Source: Dyadobacter sp. SG02 (lineage in GTDB: Bacteria; Bacteroidota; Bacteroidia; Cytophagales; Spirosomataceae). Taken from it: DNA of 64,000 nt. The notes under the pieces were generated by a model. The model worked only from the letters and a program-made list of their open reading frames with translations, was not told the origin of the DNA and did not search any database. The stretch is taken from NCBI RefSeq assembly GCF_900109045.1, contig NZ_FNYL01000021.1, positions 60,233-124,232 on the forward strand, read 5' to 3'. Below are positions 16,920-25,280 of the stretch, piece after piece (the stretch's first letter is position 1; each line of letters opens with the position of its first letter). A program made the position numbers and the translations under genes.

Positions 16920-17687
16920 ATGAACAAGGAATATTTTTTCGGGGAGGTGACGCTGCTCATTACCCATTACAACCGGAGCCAATCGCTGGAACAGTTGCTA
17001 CTTTCGTTTGAAGCGCTGGGCTGCCGGTTCGGCGATATTGTCGTATCCGACGACGGCAGCAGGCCCGAGCACGTCGATTACCTGATCCAGTTGCAGAAAA
17101 AGCATGAATTCAGGCTCATTACCACGCCGCAAAACCGGGGTTTGGGCAACAATATCAACAAAGGTCAGGATGCGGTGCAGACGCCGCTCACGCTTTACGT
17201 GCAGGAGGATTTCACGCCGACCACCATTTTCCCGGAAAGCTTTACCCACGCGCTCGACATTATGCGCCGGAAGCCGCTAACCGACGTCGTACGGTTCTAT
17301 GCCTATTTCGAATATCCGCACCTCCGCAACCCCGAGCATGGCTACTACGAAATGGATTTCAAGCTCTGGAAACCCGGTTACCGCAAGTTTTACGCGTACA
17401 GCGACCACCCGCACCTGCGCAGGAGTAATTTTTTTGAAAAGTTCGGAAGGTATATCGAAGGCCGGAAAGGCGACTTCACCGAGTACCGGATGATGATGTC
17501 GTTCCTTAAAAACAAGGGCAAGGCCTATTTTTATAAGGATTTTACGGGGTTGTTTGTCCAGAAAAATTCCGAGTCCGAGCCCAGTACCATGTCGCGCGAG
17601 AACTGGCGGCAGACCGACCGGTTTCCGGTGAAACAGATCCGGGATCTTTACCGGCATTTGAAATTTAATTTTGATTACCTGACCTGA
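16920..17687 (+). CDS. Glycosyltransferase, GT2-like, tandem copy 2
   Basis: 255 residues and a clear paralogue of 16135-16911. It shares LLITHYNRS, ALGCRFGDIVVSDDGS, NRGLGNNINKGQDAVQ, LYVQEDF, SDHPHLRRS and EPSTMSRENW in the same order. Differences concentrate in the segment after the LYVQEDF motif and in the last 25 residues, where donor or acceptor choice could differ. The 8-base gap suggests co-transcription. The two copies may add successive, similar sugars. Confidence 0.86.
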   Translation: MNKEYFFGEVTLLITHYNRSQSLEQLLLSFEALGCRFGDIVVSDDGSRPEHVDYLIQLQKKHEFRLITTPQNRGLGNNINKGQDAVQTPLTLYVQEDFTPTTIFPESFTHALDIMRRKPLTDVVRFYAYFEYPHLRNPEHGYYEMDFKLWKPGYRKFYAYSDHPHLRRSNFFEKFGRYIEGRKGDFTEYRMMMSFLKNKGKAYFYKDFTGLFVQKNSESEPSTMSRENWRQTDRFPVKQIRDLYRHLKFNFDYLT

Positions 17688-17748
17688 ATATAGTCTCGGT
17701 TTATTCCGATCTTGGTGCTATTAACCCAATGTTTCCGCCCCCTGAGAT

Positions 17749-20358
17749 ATGCCGACCCGTATAACAAATGACTCATTCAGATGGTATTACGCGAGCATTT
17801 ACCTCGGACTGGCGCTGATCTTCGGTTCCCAGTACTTTACCTATAAAAACGTCCGCGACCTCTCGCTGAACAACGAGCGGCTGAACGTGACGATCGGTGT
17901 ACTGAACCAGTCGGCCAATTTTGGGCTGGTCACGAAAGACTTTCAGTCAAACATGCGCGGGTACCTGATCACGCAGAACAACGACCTGCTGACCGACAAC
18001 TACAACAAAAAAATCCAGCTCGTAGGCATTACCGACACGCTTTTCAACCTCGTCAAAACCGACGAGATCCAGACGCGGCGCATTAAAGAGCTGCTCGGAA
18101 TATCCAGCCAGATTGTGCTTTATTCGCAGAATGTGATCAGCATTTACCGCACGCAGGGCAGCCAGCAGGCTTTTTCAAAAATACAGGAAGGCGAAGGGAT
18201 ACGGCTCAACAACTTGCTTACGCGCAAGATCAACGAGATCGAAGACTACGAAAACCACAATATGGACCAGCGGCGGAAGCTGGTTTCGGACACCCAGCAG
18301 AATTCAATCCTGTTCATCATGCTGACGGGCGCCGTCGGGTTTATCCTCACGATCCTTTCCATCATTTTCCTGAACCTCGACAAACGCAAACAACGCCTGT
18401 TCCAGAAGGAAATCAAGGAAAGAGAGCGCACGGTCAGCCAGTACCTGGAAGCGATCCCCGACGGGGTGATGGTGATCAATAACGAGCATAAAATCGAGGT
18501 GCTCAATGAATCGGGCCGGGAAATCCTGGGTGTGGCCGGCGAGCGGCCCGAAACGCTCGAAGAGCAGGTGAAACGCATCAAGCTACTCGATCCTACCCGG
18601 TACCACGTGCGGTTTTCGGCCGATACGCTACCTGTCGCGCGCGCATTACAGGGCGAGAAGCTCACCGGCAACAAAATCGACCTCGTCAAAAACGATAAGA
18701 TATACCACCTCGAAACGAACGTGCAGCCCGTAATAGGCCTCGACGGACAGATCAAAAGTGCCATTACCGTTTTTCGCGACATTACCGAGCGGGCCAATTA
18801 CGAAGCGACGCTGGAAAAGGCGCGGATACTGGCCGAGAAATCGGTGCGTGTGAAGGATATTTTCCTTTCCAATGTAAGCCACGAGATCCGGACGCCGCTG
18901 AATGCGATCATCGGGTTTACGAACCTGCTCCTGGGCGAGGTTACCGACCAGAAAAGCCTCGAATATGTAGGCTACATTCAGTATGCAGGCAAAAACCTGC
19001 TCGAACTGATCAACGACATCCTCGACTTTTCGAAAATCGAAGCCGGACAGGTACATCTGGAAAAGACCCCGGTCTCGATCCGCGAACTGGCCGACTCGAT
19101 CTCTGCCATTATGCACCACCGGGCCGTAGAAAAGGGCATAGCCTACGAAGCCCTGCTGGGAGAAGGCCTGCCCGAATTCGTCGAGACCGACAAGCTCCGG
19201 CTCACGCAGATATTGCTGAATGTATGCGGCAATGCCGTTAAATTCACCGAAAAGGGCAGTGTAACACTGCACGTCGAGCCCATCGGCGAACCCGTGAACG
19301 AAATCCAGAATATCCGTTTCAAAGTGATAGATACGGGTGTTGGTATTCCGAAGGACAAACTTAAAGAGGTTTTCAACCGGTTTGTGCAGGCTACCGAAAG
19401 CACCACGAGGGTGTTCGGCGGCACGGGATTGGGATTGAGTATCGTGAAATCGCTCGTGCAACTTTTCGAAGGTACCCTGAACCTGGAAAGCGAGCTGGGT
19501 AAGGGCTCGGTTTTCACGATGGATTTCCCGTTCAGGATCGTGAAGGAAGCCGAAATGCAGGAGGATATCGAGAAGGAGATCAATATCACGACCTCCGTAA
19601 CTTCGCTCCGCATTCTGGCAGCGGAGGACAATTCCCTGAACCAGAAATTGCTAAAAGCCATTTTCGAACGGCTGAATATTCCCCTGACCATCGTGAACAG
19701 TGGCCAGGAAGCGCTCGACAGGTTGCGGGACGAAACTTTCGATATGGTTTTAATGGATATTCAAATGCCTGTGATGGACGGCTACACCGCTATTAAAGAG
19801 ATACGTAAGCGTATTTCCGGCACTATCCCGATCATCACCATGACGGCCCACGCGATGGTCGGCGAGAAAGAAGAATGCCTCAGTATCGGCGCCAACAGCT
19901 ATATTTCGAAACCTTTTAAGGAAAGTGAACTATTATATACCATTGCACATCTTGGAAACAAAGAGAATTACGAACCACCTCAATCCCCCAGCTTTGCTCA
20001 ACAACCTCCCCAAACTAAAATGACAGATACGATCTTAAACCTGGAATATCTCGCCGAAATAACGGGAGGCGACCAGGAACTACGCGACGAACTGATCGCG
20101 CTCTTCGAAAAAGACAGCCAGATACAGCTTGCCAACATCGCCGAAGCATCACTGGCCAACGATCTGGAACGACTTCGCCAGGCCATTCACAAATTCCGGT
20201 CTTCGTTGTTTTCGGTGGGATTACTCAATACCGCCAACCAGTACAAAGACCTGGAAGCGACGCTGAAACAGGGTAACTGGACAAGCGATCTGAACCAGAA
20301 GCTGATAGATTTGAAGGCGGAAGCAGAAACAGGCCTTGCGCAGTTGAAAAAGCTTTAA
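17749..20358 (+). CDS. Hybrid sensor histidine kinase with CHASE3-like sensor, PAS, receiver and Hpt domains
   Basis: 869 residues. A helix at about 10-30 and another at 183-206 flank a ~150-residue periplasmic helical region like CHASE3. Then come a PAS domain (about 225-345), the dimerisation domain with His378 (NVSHEIRTPLNAII), and the ATPase (N-box NVCGNAVKF, DTGVGIP, GGTGLGLSIV). A receiver follows with Asp670 (LMDIQMPVMDG) and a C-terminal Hpt domain with His814 (IHKFRSSLFS). All four phosphorelay sites are present. It is embedded between glycan genes, with only 10 bases to the convergent gene at 20369, so it may tune polysaccharide output, but no cognate output regulator is adjacent. 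Confidence 0.93.
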   Translation: MPTRITNDSFRWYYASIYLGLALIFGSQYFTYKNVRDLSLNNERLNVTIGVLNQSANFGLVTKDFQSNMRGYLITQNNDLLTDNYNKKIQLVGITDTLFNLVKTDEIQTRRIKELLGISSQIVLYSQNVISIYRTQGSQQAFSKIQEGEGIRLNNLLTRKINEIEDYENHNMDQRRKLVSDTQQNSILFIMLTGAVGFILTILSIIFLNLDKRKQRLFQKEIKERERTVSQYLEAIPDGVMVINNEHKIEVLNESGREILGVAGERPETLEEQVKRIKLLDPTRYHVRFSADTLPVARALQGEKLTGNKIDLVKNDKIYHLETNVQPVIGLDGQIKSAITVFRDITERANYEATLEKARILAEKSVRVKDIFLSNVSHEIRTPLNAIIGFTNLLLGEVTDQKSLEYVGYIQYAGKNLLELINDILDFSKIEAGQVHLEKTPVSIRELADSISAIMHHRAVEKGIAYEALLGEGLPEFVETDKLRLTQILLNVCGNAVKFTEKGSVTLHVEPIGEPVNEIQNIRFKVIDTGVGIPKDKLKEVFNRFVQATESTTRVFGGTGLGLSIVKSLVQLFEGTLNLESELGKGSVFTMDFPFRIVKEAEMQEDIEKEINITTSVTSLRILAAEDNSLNQKLLKAIFERLNIPLTIVNSGQEALDRLRDETFDMVLMDIQMPVMDGYTAIKEIRKRISGTIPIITMTAHAMVGEKEECLSIGANSYISKPFKESELLYTIAHLGNKENYEPPQSPSFAQQPPQTKMTDTILNLEYLAEITGGDQELRDELIALFEKDSQIQLANIAEASLANDLERLRQAIHKFRSSLFSVGLLNTANQYKDLEATLKQGNWTSDLNQKLIDLKAEAETGLAQLKKL

Positions 20359-20368
20359 TGCAGGGCCA

Positions 20369-21553
20369 TCACAGGTCGGCACCGGCCTGGGCGATGGCTC
20401 TGTAAATCTCCCCCACGCTATTTTCCCACGTGTGCGAGCTGGCGAACGTGCGCCGGGCTTCGGTGCGCGCCGCCGAATTTTCGGTCAGCGCAAGGTCGAT
20501 CAGCCTGACGTAATCTTCATTCCCCTTGCCGAGATACACATGCTCGGCGAATACGCTCATGGCGTCGGTAGCGGTGGCGACCACCGGTTTCCCAACGGCC
20601 AGGTATTCGTCGATTTTGCGAGGATAGTTACCGATCGTTACCTCGTTGAGCAACTGCGGGTTCACGCACACGTCGAATGCATTGATGTACGCCGGCAGGT
20701 CGCTGATATTGCGGGAGCCGGTGAAAGTCACATTAGGTAGCTTGTGCAGGCTGCTTTGGAGAAACTCGTTGTCTTCCGGGCCCACGAGCACGATATTCCA
20801 GTCGGGGCGTTGCTGTGCAATGTATTCCAGCAGCTCCATGTCGAGCCGGATGCTTTGCAGCGCGCCCACGTACCCGATACGCGGGCGGGCGATCGCGCTG
20901 ATGTCCGCAGGCTCGGGGGCCTGATTTCCGGCCATGAAAATATCGAGGTCGCAGCCCTGGCCCACGTAAAACGAATGCCGGTTATATTTGGCGCAATAGT
21001 TGGCCAGGTAAGTCGAATTGGCTACGCAGAGGTCGCTTTTGGCGATCAGGTCGGGTTCAAGGCGTGCGCCGTGTTTCCGCCAGTAATCCACCGCCAGCAT
21101 GTAGTCGCGCGAGTAGTAAATCGACAGGCGCGGTTTGAGCAGGTCTTTCAGGAAAAAGCTCCGGAACATATCATTGTCGTTGAAATGAATGTAGTCCGTA
21201 AAGCCGAGCCGCTTCGCAGCACGGGCAATCGATCCCGCGAAGAGCTGGTTATTCCTTTTATTCAGTATATCAAAAAGCATTTCAGGCAGCCAATTGATCG
21301 ACTCGATCATCTTGTCGGGGTACAGCACCCAAAGGTTTTGTTGTACTTCTTCCAGGCCGTCAGCCTTGCCGTAAACTACCTTCCGGCGTTTCGCAATTTT
21401 TGGGTCGTCGCCATTTTTGAGCAGGCTGATGCGATCGAGAGGGGAATTGACGTACAATACCCTGTGATTCCTGCTGAATTCCAGGGCAATGTTCTTGCAG
21501 TTACTCCCGATTTCTACATCCCAGGCCTGTTGTCCCGTAATGACAATATCCAT
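20369..21553 (-). CDS. Family 4-type glycosyltransferase
   Basis: 394 residues, GT-B fold. The N-terminal domain begins MDIVITGQQAWDVEIGSN; the C-terminal domain has RPRIGYVGAL, NIVLVGPEDN and KIDEYLAVGKPVVATAT with the conserved donor-binding Glu. I chose ATG at 21553; a longer reading would begin at a TTG (21580). It resembles the gene at 9338-10552 in architecture. The GT14 gene ends 55 bases upstream on the same strand, suggesting one transcript with the polymerase operon (24095-21608). Confidence 0.86.
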   Translation of the reverse strand: MDIVITGQQAWDVEIGSNCKNIALEFSRNHRVLYVNSPLDRISLLKNGDDPKIAKRRKVVYGKADGLEEVQQNLWVLYPDKMIESINWLPEMLFDILNKRNNQLFAGSIARAAKRLGFTDYIHFNDNDMFRSFFLKDLLKPRLSIYYSRDYMLAVDYWRKHGARLEPDLIAKSDLCVANSTYLANYCAKYNRHSFYVGQGCDLDIFMAGNQAPEPADISAIARPRIGYVGALQSIRLDMELLEYIAQQRPDWNIVLVGPEDNEFLQSSLHKLPNVTFTGSRNISDLPAYINAFDVCVNPQLLNEVTIGNYPRKIDEYLAVGKPVVATATDAMSVFAEHVYLGKGNEDYVRLIDLALTENSAARTEARRTFASSHTWENSVGEIYRAIAQAGADL

Positions 21554-21607
21554 ATTGCAGTGGCTAGTGCGTGGGTTCAAACATTCCCCACCCTCGTTGA
21601 GATTCGG

Positions 21608-22465
21608 TTACTTATAGTGATGGTCCTGAATTTTCCTGTCGAGCTTCGCGATCACCGCCGGAAACCGTGCGAGATCGATTTTGCGGGCAAATAGTTTCCC
21701 CGACGTCAGCATCCGGTCCAGATCCTCTTCCGTGAGCACTTTCGGGCTCGCTTCGCCTTTCGACCAGTCAATATACCTCAAATTATCGTTCACGAGTGAG
21801 GTTCGGAATGGGGAATTATACAAAATAGTTTGAAATATAATCTCGTCAGGTGCCCACGTGAGCTTGAAATACCTCACAACCGCAGGATGACTGTCCAGAT
21901 AATCCAGCAAATAGCGCACCGCATCCAAGGTCAGACTCATCCATTGCGACCGTCCTACCGGTTCCAGTCCGTCGGGCATTGTCCGCGCGGGGAGCAGCCT
22001 GTTCAGCCATTTTTGCACCAGATGTCTTCCCGGGAAATTATAGTTAGTAAGGTGATATTCAGTCAGTCTCGGGATCGCCTCAGTCCATTCGCTATGGACA
22101 GAATAGTACTCCATGAAGTTCTTCCCTGCATTCATGGCGAAAAAATCATGGGTTTCCGATGGCGACTGCAATGGATAATCGGCCCCGCTGAGGAGGTTTA
22201 CATAGTCAAAATCAATACCCGATTTCACTATCGACCTGAAACCACGGAGCGTCGCTTCCACAATGCTGTACGCGCCCCAGCCTACATCTACGCGGTCGGG
22301 CACGAGCGTTATTCGTTTTCGATTTTGGAGGAAAGAGAATGCATTCAGATCGGCCTTCTTATCGAGATGCACGAAAAACCAGGCGTGCTCATCTTCCAAC
22401 GCGCCGATCAGCTTCGTCAGTTGGGCCGGTGCCGCGTGCGCCAGTATCAGATGAGCGATTTTCAT
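21608..22465 (-). CDS. Core-2/I-branching-type glycosyltransferase (GT14)
   Basis: 285 residues. It starts MKIAHLILAHAAPAQL and contains WFFVHLDKKAD, LLSGADYPLQS, NFMEYY and DEIIFQTILYNS, the typical order of the bacterial GT14 branching enzymes (beta-1,6-N-acetylglucosaminyl or xylosyl transfer). No membrane segment. Its start overlaps the stop of the polymerase gene by 4 bases, so translation is coupled. The sugar specificity cannot be read. Confidence 0.85.
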   Translation of the reverse strand: MKIAHLILAHAAPAQLTKLIGALEDEHAWFFVHLDKKADLNAFSFLQNRKRITLVPDRVDVGWGAYSIVEATLRGFRSIVKSGIDFDYVNLLSGADYPLQSPSETHDFFAMNAGKNFMEYYSVHSEWTEAIPRLTEYHLTNYNFPGRHLVQKWLNRLLPARTMPDGLEPVGRSQWMSLTLDAVRYLLDYLDSHPAVVRYFKLTWAPDEIIFQTILYNSPFRTSLVNDNLRYIDWSKGEASPKVLTEEDLDRMLTSGKLFARKIDLARFPAVIAKLDRKIQDHHYK

Positions 22466-23949
22466 ACGGTAAGCTTTGCTTTCTGCTCCCGCTCGTCGAG
22501 GATGCGGGTAATATTGATGATCGCCGCCGCGAGGTAGAAATAGATATTGGAAGGAAACTGCACCAGCGCTTCCTGCGGATAATTACCGACGTTATAGGCG
22601 AACACCACCAACAGCATCGCCAGGCAGTAGGTTTTCAGTTCCGGGTTTTTGATCAGGAAATAGTTGTTGATGCCTTCTTTCAAAATAAAAAACATCAGCA
22701 AACAGAACAGGAACAAACCTACCCAACCGAGCTCCACCGCAATGCGGACGTACCCGCTGTCCGGTGGGAAATTCGCGAGATATGACTGGGGTGCAAACCG
22801 CTGCCCCCAAGCGCCCGTAGCCCCGAGCCCGCCCCCGATCGGGTGCGTTAGAATGTAGGGTTGAATGCGTTTCTGATTGTTTTTACGCGCCTGAAAAGAA
22901 ATATCGTCGTTCGGCTTGAAGGCCGTCTGGAAGCGTACGATGTTGGAATTGGTGGTGGGGACAAAAATCAGGAACACAAAAAAAACCGCCGCAATGCCCG
23001 AAAAGATGAGCACCTGCCGGTTGATCCTCAAAATCACAAACAGCACCATCGCCGCGGGTATGAGCACGTACGCGCCCCGCGTACCCGAGAAAAGCATGGA
23101 CGAGAAGAACAATGCGATCATTACTGCGAGCACTATTTTCTGCCAGTTCTTTTTCACGAACGTCAGCAATGCGATACAGATAATGCTGCTCACCACCATG
23201 TTGTAGGAGAATGCGACGGGATCGGAAAAGATCGAGAACTTGCGCCAGTGACCGGCGATGAAAAGCAGATCGGCCACGCCTTCCGAGTCGAGCCAGGCCT
23301 GCTCGGCCCCGGAGAAGCCGATGTATTCCTGCTTGTAAGCGTACAATGCGGCAAAAAGGGCCAGTCCGAGCCAGAGTTTGAGCAAAAACCGCAGGTACTG
23401 AATGGTACGGATCTGGTACATGAACACGAAGTACGTCAGCATCACGACCGCCACCGCGCGGATCGTGTACACCCACGCGAGCCGCGATTCGGCGGACGGG
23501 TTAGCGACCTGGATGAGGTTGTAAACGATCCATATCAGGATCATCACGCTGATCGGCCCTTTGAACACCTTCCAGTTGGGACGGTGTTTCTGTTGAATGA
23601 AGAAACCCAATATCAAAAGTCCCTGAATGCCGTCCATCACCGTTCCAAGCGGAAAGTTAATCCCCAGACGGCCCACAAAAAACAGCAGGTAAGCGAGCAT
23701 GAGCAGCACAGTAATCCCGAATTCCGGAAACGCGACGATGCAATACACCACCGGCGGCCCGAACATCAGCCCCAGAATGCCCGCTCCCGCAAGGATACCC
23801 TGGTAGGCGATCAGTGCCCCGAATGCAATCGAAATCAGCAGCAGGATGATCAGCCCCGTCAGTTTACGGTCGAAGAGCGCGCGCAGTTTTTCGACGCGGC
23901 TCAACCCCTCGCTGCTCTTTCCGGGAATATGGATCTGAATGTCTTTCAC
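22462..23949 (-). CDS. O-antigen/exopolysaccharide polymerase (Wzy-like)
   Basis: 495 residues with about 12 hydrophobic segments and a large periplasmic loop, as in Wzy/O-antigen ligase proteins. The loop contains RFQTAF and THPIGGGLGATGAWGQ followed by a PPDSGYVRIAVELGWVGL stretch, typical of the Wzy_C family. The start is GTG at 23949. It is strongly supported because the stop of the small upstream gene (TAG, 23951-23949) shares its last base with this GTG. These proteins join repeat units in the periplasm. Confidence 0.85.
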   Translation of the reverse strand: MKDIQIHIPGKSSEGLSRVEKLRALFDRKLTGLIILLLISIAFGALIAYQGILAGAGILGLMFGPPVVYCIVAFPEFGITVLLMLAYLLFFVGRLGINFPLGTVMDGIQGLLILGFFIQQKHRPNWKVFKGPISVMILIWIVYNLIQVANPSAESRLAWVYTIRAVAVVMLTYFVFMYQIRTIQYLRFLLKLWLGLALFAALYAYKQEYIGFSGAEQAWLDSEGVADLLFIAGHWRKFSIFSDPVAFSYNMVVSSIICIALLTFVKKNWQKIVLAVMIALFFSSMLFSGTRGAYVLIPAAMVLFVILRINRQVLIFSGIAAVFFVFLIFVPTTNSNIVRFQTAFKPNDDISFQARKNNQKRIQPYILTHPIGGGLGATGAWGQRFAPQSYLANFPPDSGYVRIAVELGWVGLFLFCLLMFFILKEGINNYFLIKNPELKTYCLAMLLVVFAYNVGNYPQEALVQFPSNIYFYLAAAIINITRILDEREQKAKLTV

Positions 23950-24095
23950 TAAAAGAACAGTATTTTAAAAAACCAGATAAATACGCTCACCAACGCCAGC
24001 AGCAATGCCGCCTGACGTATCTTTTGCTGCATCGGCGAGAGCTCGTTGAGGCCCCGTTTCTGCTCGCTGACCTTTTTATCCGGGTAAATTTTCAT
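23949..24095 (-). CDS. 48-residue single-helix membrane protein, unknown
   Basis: 48 codons from ATG 24095 to TAG 23951-23949. The first half is charged (MKIYPDKKVSEQKRGLNEL) and the second is one hydrophobic helix (about residues 29-48, AALLLALVSVFIWFFKILFF). Its stop overlaps the polymerase GTG by one base, and its start lies 12 bases after the GT2 stop, so it fits exactly into the operon. Small single-helix proteins often stabilise or regulate a membrane partner; here the polymerase or the GT2 is the obvious candidate. No family recognised. Confidence 0.6.
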   Translation of the reverse strand: MKIYPDKKVSEQKRGLNELSPMQQKIRQAALLLALVSVFIWFFKILFF

Positions 24096-24107
24096 AGTAA
24101 CCTAGCA

Positions 24108-25280
24108 TTAACCCTGCGTTTTGTTTTCCTGGCGTGTCGCCACCGAAATCTTGTTCGCCCGGCGCGCATTCAGCAATGCGGTAAGCTGGTAGAACATGAA
24201 TTTGGGGATATTCACCAGCGATTGGTAAATCTTCGGATCGGTCGGCGAGCTTCTCAGCGAAATATAAAACCCGAGTACGAACACCACCAGCCCAACCAGC
24301 CACACCAGCGACAAAACCGGCGCGATTAGCAGATTGATCAGCATAAAAAACACCGACAGAAGCAGGAATATGAACAAAGGCGGCCTCAGCAATACCAGCC
24401 CAAAAAGGATTTGATTAAGGCTGAAACGGGTAATGCCTTTAAACAGAATTTTAAATCCGTACCCAAAGTATTTGAACCAGGTATTAATCCAGCGGGCGCG
24501 CTGCTTTACCAACTGGTCGGAGCCTGTGGTCTTTTCATCGTAAACAATGGCCTTTTCCGCAAATGCAATGCGGTAACCGCGGCTTACGATGCCCTCTTGA
24601 AGCACTTTATCGAACCCGGCACCGGTTACATCCAAGTGCCCGAGTACTTTTTCGTACAATGCGCTCGTAAATGCCATCCCCGAACCAGCCAGCGTAGCCG
24701 ACGAGCCGGCGCCGAACAGTACTTTGCCGTCGTAAAAATGATAGTAAATGTCGCGGGCCGCATCGAGGCAGGCGTAGGTACTATCCAGGTTTTTAGCCTC
24801 CCGCACGCCCTGCACGGCTTCATATCCCTGGCTGAAATACACATTCAGCGCATTCAAATAGTCGGGATCGGTGAGGTTATCGCTGTCGATGATCGTCAGG
24901 TGCGTATGCGGGCGGATGAACCGGCGGATCGCATAGAAGTGCGAACGGGTATTACTGCCCAACACCTGCTCCGGACGCAGCAATGCAACTTTGTCCGCAG
25001 GGAAATGCAGGTTGCTGATGTCGCATTTATCGGCCACGACGTAAATATGATAGCGCTCGTAATTCAGTTGCAGCAATGAGCCTACCACCGCCGGTAATTG
25101 GGCGGTATACTCGTAGGCCGTGACGATAATGCCGTAATCGGGCAGCGTGCTGTCGGTCGTCGGCCGATGTGAAGTTATCGCCTTTCTCAAACCATAAATC
25201 AGCAGCAGAAACACGGGAAATACGAGGTTATACCCGATCACCGCCTGAATCGCCAGCCCTATCCATTCCAGGAATTTCAT
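24108..25280 (-). CDS. Processive-type family 2 glycosyltransferase, membrane-bound
   Basis: 390 residues. One helix at the N-terminus (about 8-28), a GT-A domain with VVADKCD, IIDSDN and the acceptor-site VKQRARWINTWFKYF (QxxRW-type), and three to four C-terminal helices (about 290-370). This pattern is that of cellulose- or hyaluronan-synthase-like enzymes, although a chain-length role cannot be judged. It overlaps the Wzc-like gene (stop at 25277) by 4 bases, so it belongs to that transcript. Confidence 0.87.
   Translation of the reverse strand: MKFLEWIGLAIQAVIGYNLVFPVFLLLIYGLRKAITSHRPTTDSTLPDYGIIVTAYEYTAQLPAVVGSLLQLNYERYHIYVVADKCDISNLHFPADKVALLRPEQVLGSNTRSHFYAIRRFIRPHTHLTIIDSDNLTDPDYLNALNVYFSQGYEAVQGVREAKNLDSTYACLDAARDIYYHFYDGKVLFGAGSSATLAGSGMAFTSALYEKVLGHLDVTGAGFDKVLQEGIVSRGYRIAFAEKAIVYDEKTTGSDQLVKQRARWINTWFKYFGYGFKILFKGITRFSLNQILFGLVLLRPPLFIFLLLSVFFMLINLLIAPVLSLVWLVGLVVFVLGFYISLRSSPTDPKIYQSLVNIPKFMFYQLTALLNARRANKISVATRQENKTQG

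Noticed and set aside
20744..21694. 316-codon plus-strand frame over the GT4 gene
   Set aside because: No protein family; the opposite strand carries a complete GT4.
22861..23952. Long open frame (363 codons) on the plus strand opposite the polymerase gene
   Set aside because: Rich in His, Arg and Gln with no signal or domain, and it lies over a clear membrane protein on the other strand; a by-product of high G+C third positions.
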